Shown piece after piece: positions 1-9,177 of a stretch of DNA of 64,000 nt. The notes beneath the pieces are model-generated. The model did not search any database, was not told where the DNA came from, and saw nothing but the letters and a program-made list of their open reading frames with translations. Positions within the stretch are counted from its first letter, which is position 1; every line of letters begins with the position of its first letter. Position numbers and translations under genes: made by a program. The stretch is from Kuschelorhynchus macadamiae (Eukaryota > Arthropoda > Insecta > Coleoptera > Curculionidae): assembly GCA_030620095.1 (NCBI GenBank), contig JAUTXW010004486.1, forward strand, positions 325,001 to 389,000, read 5' to 3'.

Positions 1-360
1 AAATCACCACACGGCAGAAGGAAAACTATCCCAGATTCTCCTAAACATCCAAAAAATCTTCTATGGAGTATTTTGCAAATATGGGAGTAAACAAAACACC
101 TGCACTGTAGACTGGTGAACCTTCTTCAGATACAGTTCTAATCCAAGACAATTAACGCAAAATGGTCATGATAAATTCAATACTTTGAAATCTTTGAGTT
201 AATACAAATATAAAGTAAGAAATTTTGAAGGTAATTAATAAAAATCTTGCATTATTCAAAATTAAAAATCGGTAGTTTCAAAATTAAAAGAATTTTGGTT
301 GTTCTGACATTAAAAAGAAGTTCGGAAATTAATTTTATTTAATTATTCATTCGGGGATTA
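1..360. other. No feature seen
   Basis: AT-rich sequence without a recognisable open frame, repeat unit or RNA gene. It leads directly into the minisatellite that follows. Confidence 0.4.
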
Positions 361-532
361 ATCGTAGAATAAACAAATCGTGGAATAAAAAATCGTAGGA
401 TAAAAAAATCGTGGAATAAAAATCGTAGAATAAAAAAAATCGTAGGATAAAAAAAATTGTGGAATAAAAAAATCGTGGAATAAAAAACCGTAGGATAAAA
501 AAAATCGTGGAATAAAAAATCGTAGAATAAAA
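361..532. repeat. Minisatellite, about 11 units of ~16 bp
   Basis: A run of about eleven units of the form ATCGTRGRATAAAA(A) with variable A-tract length. Three unit types can be seen by eye: TAGAAT, TGGAAT and TAGGAT. An open frame reads through it on the minus strand, but its Phe/Tyr/Ile-rich product is only the repeat translated. There is no spacer/repeat alternation, so it is not a CRISPR array. Confidence 0.85.
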
Positions 533-1120
533 GCCTGAAAGAAAGAAAGATCACATGTTAGCTACACCGGCACAAAATGGCGTCCTGTGAAGAATCTTTT
601 ACCTGTTGTTCTGGCTTATCTTTCAGCTAGATGAACTTCTGACTGCATTCCTTCCATATACGGAAGATTGAAACTAGATCATTATTACTTGTGAACTAAT
701 CCGACATTGTCGCTACCTTATATGGCACAAAATCATAAAAAAATGTCTAATTAAACGTGGCAGTCAACTTGCTCAAGTTGAAATTCAAGGAAAAGAGGGC
801 GATCGATCCTGGCTGGAGATATCTCTCAATCGGCGAAAAAAAATTGAACTTTCTAACGGATTGAACTAAGGCACTTTTTTATAGCTAAAAAACCAAAAAA
901 AATCAAAAATTAGATTACTATTTCATCAATTAATTCTTTTTTAAACGCTGGTTTGTTAGTTGATAATTTATAAGTGGTTAAGCAGCGGTAACGAAATTTG
1001 CCAGTGACGGTTTTCATTTAACTCGAGTGAAACGTCAGTAACTGGACGCAGAATGTTTGTAAATAAAGAAAGACCAAAACTATATCTGCGATATAAGTTG
1101 AAATCCCATCAGGCGGAAAG
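533..1120. other. No gene recognised
   Basis: Non-repetitive AT-rich sequence. It is slightly more GC-rich around 560-720 and 770-830. I see no coding frame, RNA gene or TE terminus. Confidence 0.35.
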
Positions 1121-1369
1121 TCAACTCTGGCGGATATCCTGTTTGAAGAGCCCTGTCTTAAGAACAGCAAATCCTTTTGTCCGAATAAGATTGTTTTCGT
1201 CCCCTGGATCGCCGTTATCTGTTTCTGCGCTTGAACAATGCCAATAACAGACTACTATAATTGCTAAGATAGGATAATCAATTTTCTTTTCTGTATTTCC
1301 GTTTTCACTCCGAGTTTTATTTTTATCTTTCCGAAAAAAAGTATTTAATTTATAAATAAAGACTTGCAT
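1121..1369 (-). other. Possible exon with signal-peptide-like segment
   Basis: An 82-codon minus-strand frame contains a hydrophobic run (ILAIIVVCYW) followed by a small-residue stretch (CSSA) and an acidic tail (ETDNGDPGDENN). This looks like a secretion signal and the start of a mature peptide. The stretch 1120-1260 is more GC-rich than its surroundings, which fits an old coding exon. No family is recognised, no second exon is seen, and the frame could be chance. A weak splice acceptor-like sequence (CCTATCTTAG on the minus strand) lies just upstream of the hydrophobic part. Confidence 0.2.
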
Positions 1370-1435
1370 GCAGTAAATTTAAGTTATCATTATTTTTTGT
1401 TTATAATTTTAATACACGCTTACACATACACACAC

Positions 1436-1438
<3 letters not shown>

Positions 1439-1498
<60 letters not shown>
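1439..1498. repeat. (TA)n microsatellite
   Basis: About 60 bp of uninterrupted TA dinucleotides, preceded by a short (CA)-rich stretch. Confidence 0.95.
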
Positions 1499-1502
<4 letters not shown>

Positions 1503-1624
1503 CATGCATTTATGTGTTTATTTAAATTTGTGTGATCGGTACTTATGTTTGGTCCTGTAGTTAGTATTACATTATGATCTAGCAATGTGCAATGTAGTTT
1601 AGATAAATAAGATTCAGATCCTTG

Positions 1625-2212
1625 AAGGCTTCTGAATCGATGTTGAGTCAGAAAATTGTCAAGCTCTGTGTGATAGTGTTGTCATATAATAAATATGTCT
1701 TTTACATAACGAATTCACAATTGGGGCAAATTTGCTTTCTCAACATCTTCCTGAAGTATGTCATAAATAGATTTGCTACTACTTCATTTGAGCACTGTCT
1801 ATTTGTTTATACATTTGCCCCCCCGTTAAATGGAAAGTAAGTATTTTTCATCGTTCATAGCAATCATGCCTACGATGGGGATATTAGAATATATCGACAT
1901 GACATCTAGGCTCATTATGATATCGTCTTTTTCAAGAATGATATCTCGTATAATTGGAGTGAAATGCTCTGACTTTTTTTACATACGAATCAGCTTTTTC
2001 GACAAGTGGTTGCATAATTTCAGCAAGATATTTTTCCAGTTTTTGCAACAGCGAATTAACAGCACTAACAATGGGTTTGATGGGCGCCTTTGGTTTGTGT
2101 ATTTTTGGTAAACTGTAGAATTTAAAACATGCGTTTATTGGTGATTTTTTATTTTTAGTTGTACACACGTCGTCGGGTTTCTTAGAACGTGCTTATAAGA
2201 ATTGTCTTTTAT
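1625..2212 (-). pseudogene. Penelope-like element RT fragment (copy A)
   Basis: Minus-strand remnant of a Penelope-like element reverse transcriptase. At about 2168-1932 an open frame carries the family signature LPKIHKPKAPIKPIVS, followed by a segment matching the same region of the better copy at 31.2-32.8 kb. Below 1930 the match continues through frameshifts into the segment that holds the fingers/palm region and the degenerate YVDD neighbourhood near 1640-1700. It has no intact ORF. It lies head to head with copy B: the edges (2161-2211 and 2336-2400) are inverted copies of one another. It belongs to the same subfamily as copies B and C. Confidence 0.7.
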
Positions 2213-2418
2213 GATATTCTGAATATTTTATATATAGTCTTGGGTATTCATCATAATTACGGCTACGTTTCCTATATCTTTTGGAAAAATTGTGACATCC
2301 TTATTTTTGCGAAGAACTATAATATACAAAAAATGCAGGATATCCTACAAGACAATTCTTATAAGTCTGTTCCAAGAAACCCGACGAGCACAAGAAAAAA
2401 AACACTAAAAATAAAATA
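2213..2418 (+). pseudogene. Penelope-like element 5' fragment (copy B, left part)
   Basis: The plus strand encodes KMQDILQDNSYKSVPR, which matches the N-terminal part of the Penelope RT of copy C (at ~31290-31345). The match stops in an A-rich stretch at ~2418, where the alpha repeat begins. The remainder of the same element resumes at 4031 with the downstream coding sequence. Copy B is therefore one element split by a 1.6-kb insertion. Confidence 0.6.
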
Positions 2419-4030
2419 AAAAATCGGTAAACTTCCTTTACCCGGAACTTCCTTCGTTATGAATTTTATTAGGAATAGCGAAGTGTGATCAAATTTAGTA
2501 CAGTATATAGACATTTAGTAACCCATTTATACTGTCTTTTAAAACATTTTTAGGCGTCGCCATTTTGTTAGATCATATTGGATTCCTACCAATATTTTGC
2601 CAGTTTCTACCTATGTCATACTTGATTTTTGGACATAATTTAAAATAAATTCAATAAGTAGTTTTTATGAAAACACACACCGCCATTTTATTACATCATG
2701 TTGAATTCGTACCAGTTTATCATTATTTAATTTTTTTGCAAAATTTAAGGTCAATTGAATAGGATTCGTTTTAAAAAAAATTATTTGACCGCCGTTTTGT
2801 TCCTCTATCTTGAATTCGTACCACAACATTACCAGTTTATCTCTACATCACACTTAATGCTTGTACAAAATTTGAAATTAATCTAATAAGTAATAGGCTG
2901 ATTTTATCTTATATTTATATCAAAATGTAACCATTTCATTCCTATCTAACACTTGATTTTTATGCGAAATTTGAGGTAAATTAAATAATTAGTTTTTTCA
3001 GTAATAATTTTTACCAAAATGTTACTAGATCATCCCCATATGACCCTTAATTTTTTACCAAAATCGGAAGTGACTCTGATAAGTAGTTTTCAGTTATGCC
3101 CTAAACTGACAGACAGATTGATAAAACATATTTTTTGGCATCTAAGGACGCTAAAACGTGAAAATATGTAAAAACTCAGATGATTTTTTCATGATTACAA
3201 ATATTATATTCAGTCGCCATTTTGTTCCGTTATCTTGAATTAGTACAACAGTTTCACTAGTTCATCTGTTTAGCACAATTATTATTGTTACACAATTTGA
3301 AATCAGTACATTAAGTAATTTTTCAGGCTCAATTTTTAAACATTTTACTAAGCCGCCATTTTGTTCCGCCATCTTGAATTCGTACCAAAATTTTACCAAT
3401 TGATTCCTACATAATACCTGATTTTTGTGCAAAATTTGGATAAGTAGTTTTTTAGTAATAGTTAATAAATTTTACCAAAATGTTATCAGATCATCCCCAT
3501 ATGATCCTTAACTTTTGACGAAAATTTGAAGTCACTCTGGCAAGTAGTTTTTAAGGTATGCCGTGAACTGACAGACAGACAAACCGACGGAATTGATAAA
3601 GCATATTTTTGATATCTAGGCACGCTAAAACGTGAAGATATGTAAAACCTGAGAAGATGATTTTTTCGCGATTACAAATATTATATTTAGCCGCCATTTT
3701 GTTTAGTGATCTTGAATTAGTACAACAGTTTTACTAGTTCATCTGTATACCACAATTATTTTTGTCACGCAATTTGAAATTGGTCCATTACGTAGTTTTT
3801 CAGGCTGAATTTTTAAATAGTTTACTAAGACGCCATTTTGTTCCGCCATTTTGAATTCGTACCAAAATTTTGCCAGTTAATTCCCACATAATACTCGATC
3901 TTTGCACAAAATTTGAGAAAAATTGAATAAGTAGTATTTTAGTAATAATTTTTTTAACATTTCGCTAGGCCGCAATTTTGTTTTACCGTATTGGATTTTT
4001 TTACGAGTACAATACTTCCCTTTTACGAGG
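2419..4030 (+). repeat. Repeat family alpha, copy 1 (1.6 kb, internally tandem)
   Basis: Non-coding element. It opens with a block similar to AATCGGTAAACTTCCTTTAC and a nearby ACTTCCTTCGTTA. It ends in a small hairpin, ACTTCCCTTTTACGAGGGAA. The ACTTCCCTCGT core is thus present in inverted orientation at both ends. The inside is a degenerate tandem array of ~105-145 bp units, each with a CCGCCATTTTGTTCC-like core and a GAATTCGTACC-like segment. A higher-order period of about 480 bp is visible (cores at ~3213/3693 and ~3354/3831). A GACAGACAGAC-type block and a CTAAAACGTGAAGATATG-type block recur in each higher-order unit. Other copies lie at 5.6, 17, 18.4, 22.6, 29.6, 30.8 and 62.9 kb. No coding capacity. 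Confidence 0.75.
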
Positions 4031-5400
4031 GAAGTAAAAGTTCACCAATAAGTACCGAAATAAAACAAACAATTATACTACGGGGAAATTCGAGCAGATG
4101 TCCTAAACTCTACGGTTTACCAAAAATACACAAACTTGGGGCGCCGATCAGAACTATTGTTAGTGTTGTTAATTCGCCGTTGCAAAAACTGGAACATATT
4201 TTGCGGATATGAAACTCCGAGCATTTCACTTATTTTACGAAACATCGTTATTGCAAAAGCGAATCAGCCTTAGATGTCAAGTCGCTGTTCCTAGTATGTC
4301 CATCGACGAAGCATTGGACAGGATTGCCATGAATGATGATTTCCCGGGATATATAATATAACTCTCGGAGCATTGCCTTAAAAATACTTACTTTTCATTT
4401 AACATGCAAATGTATAAACAAACAAATGGTGCTCCAATTGGGTCCTCACTGTCTCCAGTAGTAGCAAAACCTCTTTATGATATACTTCAAAAAAAAACTT
4501 TTGAGAAAGCAAATTTAAAACCCAATTTTTGTATCCGTTATGTGGATGACATATTTAATATATGGCAATATGGTCATATAGTGCTCGACAATTTTTTGAC
4601 TAACCTAAATCCTATTTATACCAGATGAAAATTTACTCTACGGTTAGAGGAAAACAACAAACTTTTAGATGTTCTGATCACAAAATAGCATGTCGGGTAA
4701 AACGGGTGTACAGAAAACCAACACATCACTTCATCACACAGCACAAATCCAAGCTGTTGTCCATACCCAAATGTCTACATCCGTGCTAATAACTGAAACA
4801 ATAACGAGACAAAACGAATTTATTATATCTGTACTTTAAAATGGCTATACAAATAGCATTATAAAGCTATTAATATAGAGGGTTCCGAAAAGGAATACCA
4901 AAGATTATGACCCAGGAAAGCAACAAATACTTGTAACATATGCAAAATGCATAACAGCTAGAATTGGAAAAATCTAAGAAAACATTACATACAAACAATA
5001 TATAAGTCACAGGGAACCTATTTGGGAACCCAAAAACCAAAATCAAATTGGAAAACCACCGAGTATACAGCATTCCATCCCAGAACTGTGAATAGTTGTA
5101 CGTTGAGCAAACTAGCTGTCTTAATTAGTAAGAGTGAAAGAGCGTAAACTCAGTATCAGACACAAAAATTAGCATTTATACATCATCAGGAAATGGGCCA
5201 CAATTTTTTTTTAAGGATCTAGGGAGATTGCTAATGTAGAGTATTATAGGACCAGAATAATCCGAGAAGCAATAGAAATTGGAAAACGAAGTGATTTAAA
5301 ATAAAAGAGACGAATCATTTAATTAACTATACGAGAAGCAATAATCGACAAACCTAAAATCACAAAAAATCACATAGAACTAGCGCAACAACAACTTCCA
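4031..5400 (+). pseudogene. Penelope-like element RT and GIY-YIG remnant (copy B, right part)
   Basis: Broken continuation of copy B. It reads LYGLPKIHKLGAPIRTIVS (4118-4180), then NGAPIGSSLSPVVAKP and the RT catalytic box YVDD at ~4540. From ~5041 to 5380 the sequence aligns base for base, with indels, to the GIY-YIG endonuclease part of copy C. Its frame there is destroyed by stops and shifts. Penelope elements combine this RT type with a C-terminal GIY-YIG nuclease. Both modules are recognisable here and neither is functional. Order and spacing agree with copy C. Confidence 0.75.
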
Positions 5401-5560
5401 GAAATAACTTTCGGTCCCGGGAGGGGCAGTCATTAACACTTCAGAGTAAACCCTTTTTTTCTTGGGGAACCCACCAATAGTAACAAAGATGGTTTAGGCT
5501 GAGCTTCTTGATCTTCACATTTCAGGGACCCCAGAGACCGACTGATTTCAAAGTCTGGTC

Positions 5561-6160
5561 AGAAATTTAGGTTCACATGGGGATGAGTTGCTAATTTTAG
5601 TGAAAATCTAAAATGGCGGCCTAGTGATATGCCAAAAAAATTATTACTAAAAAAACTGCTTATCCAATTTACCTCAAATTTTCCACAAAATTCAAGAATC
5701 AAGTAGGAATAAATTGGCAAAATATTGGTACGAATCCAAGATGCCCAAACAAAATGGCGGCTCAATAAAATATTTAAAAAATCATCCTGATAAAACTGTA
5801 GATTGATTACAAATGTTGTTTACACATATTGTTTTTTAGGAATTGAGTGTGATATAGAGATGAACTGATAAAATGTGGTACGAATTCAAGATGGCGAAAC
5901 AAAATGGCGGTCAAATAGAATGTTTGCATGCATGACAAAATCACCCTCCCAGGATTTAACGGATTTTCACATCGTTCTAGGGTCCTTAGATGCCAAAAAA
6001 TACGTTTTCTCAATTCTGTCAGTCTGTCTGTCGGAGTGTTTGTCTGTCAATTCGCGATATAGATAAAAGAACTACTTTCTTGATGGACTGGATAAATTGC
6101 AGTAAAAAATTAAGGGTCGTATTTGGTAAGAATCGAATATGGCGGAACAAACTATGAAGG
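5561..6160 (-). repeat. Repeat family alpha, reverse copy
   Basis: Alpha sequence in the opposite orientation. It has AAAATGGCGGCC, AAAATGGCGGCTC and AAAATGGCGGTC cores at ~5611, ~5753 and ~5901, with GAATTCAAGATGGCG-type context. The distal block (TAGGGTCCTTAGATGCC, then a CTGTCAGTCTGTCTGTC run) lies at ~5980-6060. The span 5401-5560 just before it holds nothing I recognise. Confidence 0.7.
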
Positions 6161-6449
6161 ACTAAAGATCAACATATACAACACATACAACATATATACT
6201 ATACATATAATATAAAGAAATATCGGAGATTCGGCCAAAAAGTCTATAGCACATTTATTTTCTAATAGCCAAGCTTTCGAAATAATTTATTTCTTTTTCA
6301 GGGCTCTATAGTTTCTTTATTCTATTGGTAGTATACGGCAGTTACGCATTATTCAGCTTTTGGGAAAATAGTTTAATAAACTAATGAAAAATAATTTATT
6401 AAATAACAAGTAGTCAATCAAGGAACAAAAAAATAAGAAAAAAACAGCT

Positions 6450-6680
6450 AAGCTAACGTTTTAACAAGTGCTCAAATTGATGGCCATCTTGTCCAATACA
6501 AAGACGCACTCTTCTCGTACGACTGCTTAATGTTAAAAATCATTTGCGGCGTATAGTATTGAATGCGTGTATTATTCTCCTCTTTATCTCATCCGGTGTA
6601 GTTGGCGGTATATTATAGACAATATTTTTAATATATCCCCACAAAGCATGTTTTTGCATTGAAAACATCTTCATCATTAC
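6450..6680 (-). pseudogene. mariner/Tc1-type transposase C-terminal fragment
   Basis: Read on the minus strand, the segment encodes HALWGYIKNIVY, PPTTPDEIKRRI and RRVRLCIGQDGHQFEHLL, broken by a single stop. This order (LWGYLK, a helical DEI..RI segment, then R.C...DG.HFEHLL at the very end) is typical of the C-terminus of IS630/Tc1/mariner-type transposases common in insects. The catalytic DDE region upstream is not recognisable; the space is occupied in part by the MITE at 6835. Only a relic of one element. Confidence 0.6.
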
Positions 6681-6834
6681 CTACTTTAGAGAAAACTAGA
6701 TGCACCACGAAATATTATTAATTAAATGACAACTAACAATTATTGTTTTTTTTTAAGTAAAATGGCAGCCATGTCAAGGTTAATTGATTTATTAAACTAG
6801 ATTGAATTCAGGGTAAAATTTCGGTTAAGTTAAC

Positions 6835-7315
6835 CATCGCCGATTTTATTATTTTTGGTACATTGGTAGAGTATTTCTCCGTTCTTTTTACAAATAGTTC
6901 GGCAAATTCTATACAGAACCGGTAGAAGTGACAATAAAATCAATAGAAATTAAATACATTATTTGATTTGCTCCTTTATTTTATTCAAAAAGACCGTTAT
7001 GATCAATTAACATTTGACATTTAGGAAAACAGATTAGAATGAAAACTAGGAAATCGTGGCATACTCGATAAATACATGGAAACTTTTGTAAATGGAAAAT
7101 CTAATTTGTTGGAAGTTTTTAATACAAAATAAAAAAAATCTGTATTTTGTTTTCAACGATTTTCCATAGGATTTGCCGAAATATTTGATATTTGACAATA
7201 ATTTTAATGATAAATAACACAAAAACGAAACATTGCTGACAAAATCTGACTTCAAACTCGCGATAAACTCCTTAAAATCTACCAATTTGCCAAAAATTAT
7301 AAAAATCGGCGATGG
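6835..7315. mobile_element. 481-bp TTAA-flanked MITE
   Basis: Non-coding element with terminal inverted repeats starting CCATCGCCGATTTT, continuing with imperfect similarity for ~45 bp (TATTTTTGG and ATTGGTAGA are shared). It is flanked on both sides by TTAA (6831-6834 and 7316-7319), as expected of piggyBac or another TTAA-specific superfamily. Outside the TTAA the flanks also show some inverted similarity (GAATTC..GGTAAAA). The true terminus may therefore be slightly further out and the TTAA may be part of the TIR. Confidence 0.55.
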
Positions 7316-7319
7316 TTAA

Positions 7320-8814
7320 GTTTTACCGAATTCACTATCCAAACTATTATTGTAAAGTCCCACTATTGTAATTTGAAAGAAAATTAAATATACTTTCTGA
7401 TGGAGTAGTGATATACCGTCACATAGTGAATAGTGAAGTTATTAACGATTGAATTTGGGAAAAAATGTTTTTACCCCTAATTTTTTTACACCTTTAATAA
7501 AGCTGGCCTAACTTTTCATGTAGATTTTAAGTATTCAATGATAATTTTGGGTATTACATTATTTATTAAATTACATTACAGTATTACATTACATGCCAAC
7601 TTTGATACGCCACTATATTTTGACGCACCCTGTATATTTTAAAATAATTTTAAAATGTACCTCGTACCGATATGCATATATCCTCCAAATTAAGCTAAGA
7701 AAGGAGCTGCCGTTTAGAAAGTATAGACCAACGGGCATGAGGTGGCCCACCCTGTACATTAACTATATCTGTTCAAATTAGAAATTCAAGTGCCCTGTAA
7801 TATTATAGCAATAGTTTTCGTCTGATATCGTGATATACCTTGATAACATAATTAGTTTCAAAAGGGCGATTTGCTGTTATTTGCATTTACCTACTCGACT
7901 ATCGTAATAAATCAAACAACGTTGTTTTCCTGATAATCAAGTATCGAAGTTATGACTAAGTCTTGATTCTTAATATATCTTAATTACAGTGTTTTAAAAG
8001 AAAAATATGCTTCTACAGAGCAATTTTGTAATAGTGGTTTTTGACATCTGTAACTATCTCTGCAATAGTTCTATGCAAAATGTTATCGTAGGGCTTCCTA
8101 TTTCTTTTTTAACTTTAACAACTTTTTTGTTTATAAAACGAATATCTTAAAGACGCGAATCTACATATTCAAACCACAAAGCGATTCTTTCGTCGCATTC
8201 GGCAGCAACTGCTAATTGACTAAATTCGATGTTTTTTTTTAATTAAAGCCCTTTATCCACAGACGTGTTACCACTACTTAAGTTGGATTTATATAGACCA
8301 AATAACATAAAATAAAAAAAAATAAATAAGAAATTACCTAAAATAAAATAACTGATGATTTTTCGTTTCATAGGGAAATAAAATAACTCTGACCAATCAT
8401 TTTAAACACGTGCCCGCTAGCTGTTTTGGCAGTCACACAGGATTCTGTCAGTCATGAGCGTATAACTACTTGTGCAGTTACATTTTAGATAAAATAAAAA
8501 CTAAAGATGGAATATGGCCACCTTCAAGGGCATCTTATTTTTATTTTATCTTATTTGTCTGTATGAATGGTCTAATGGTATTCGCGTGTTTTAACATTTA
8601 TATTATTGTTATTTTTATTTTAATTCTATTTTATGTTATTTGCCTGTATAAATTCACCTTTACTATTAACTTTTATTTTTCACATGAAGAAACAAATAAT
8701 AAAGCGCTATTGTTCCCGTCTTGCTAGAGGAAATCCGAATGAGGGTTGCATTTCTTAAAGAATGATATTTTTTCAAGAAAAGAATATTTTCATATATCTT
8801 TAAAAATTCCCAAC
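7320..8814. other. No gene; two TE-end-like motifs
   Basis: AT-rich. Two CACCCTGTA motifs in the same orientation (7626 and 7748) resemble minus-strand ends of insect TIR elements that start TACAGGGTG, but I could not pair them with opposite ends. Nothing else is recognisable up to the beta repeat. Confidence 0.35.
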
Positions 8815-9177
8815 CCAAGTGTTTGATTTAAACACTAGAGGAGGCTATGAACTGTAAATTTTCTTATACGTGTATTTAAATTTGTTTCCTTACTGCCTGT
8901 AAAACTGCATGCTGATTGACATTATTTTTCTTTATGATACCATAAAGGAGCTCCCTTTTTATTCCTTAAACATTTTGTTAAATATCTGAGAATAGTAGAA
9001 TGAGAGATAGTCGACTATGTGCTAGGGGAAGGGGTTAGATAATACGGTGGTCCTGTGAGAGATAAAATACAACAGTTGTTTTTTTTAATGGGATTTTTTA
9101 CACTGAATTTTTTGTGTTTTTGATCTCTGCCATAGTAACTAATAAACAACATTTGAAACCGATTCGTGCCTTTACAA
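8815..9177 (+). repeat. Repeat family beta, copy 1, left part
   Basis: Matches 14985-15525 over blocks such as CCTTACTGCCTGTAAAACTG, AAAGGAGCTC and CATAGTAACTAATAAACAAC. The match breaks off at 9177, where a TIR element begins, and resumes at 12118. Non-coding; family unknown. Confidence 0.7.

Noticed and set aside
361..532. Regular repeats as a CRISPR array
   Set aside because: Units are contiguous with no unique spacers, and the DNA is clearly animal.
1830..2111. Plus-strand frames over 1622-2111 as a gene
   Set aside because: They are shadows of the minus-strand Penelope RT relic.
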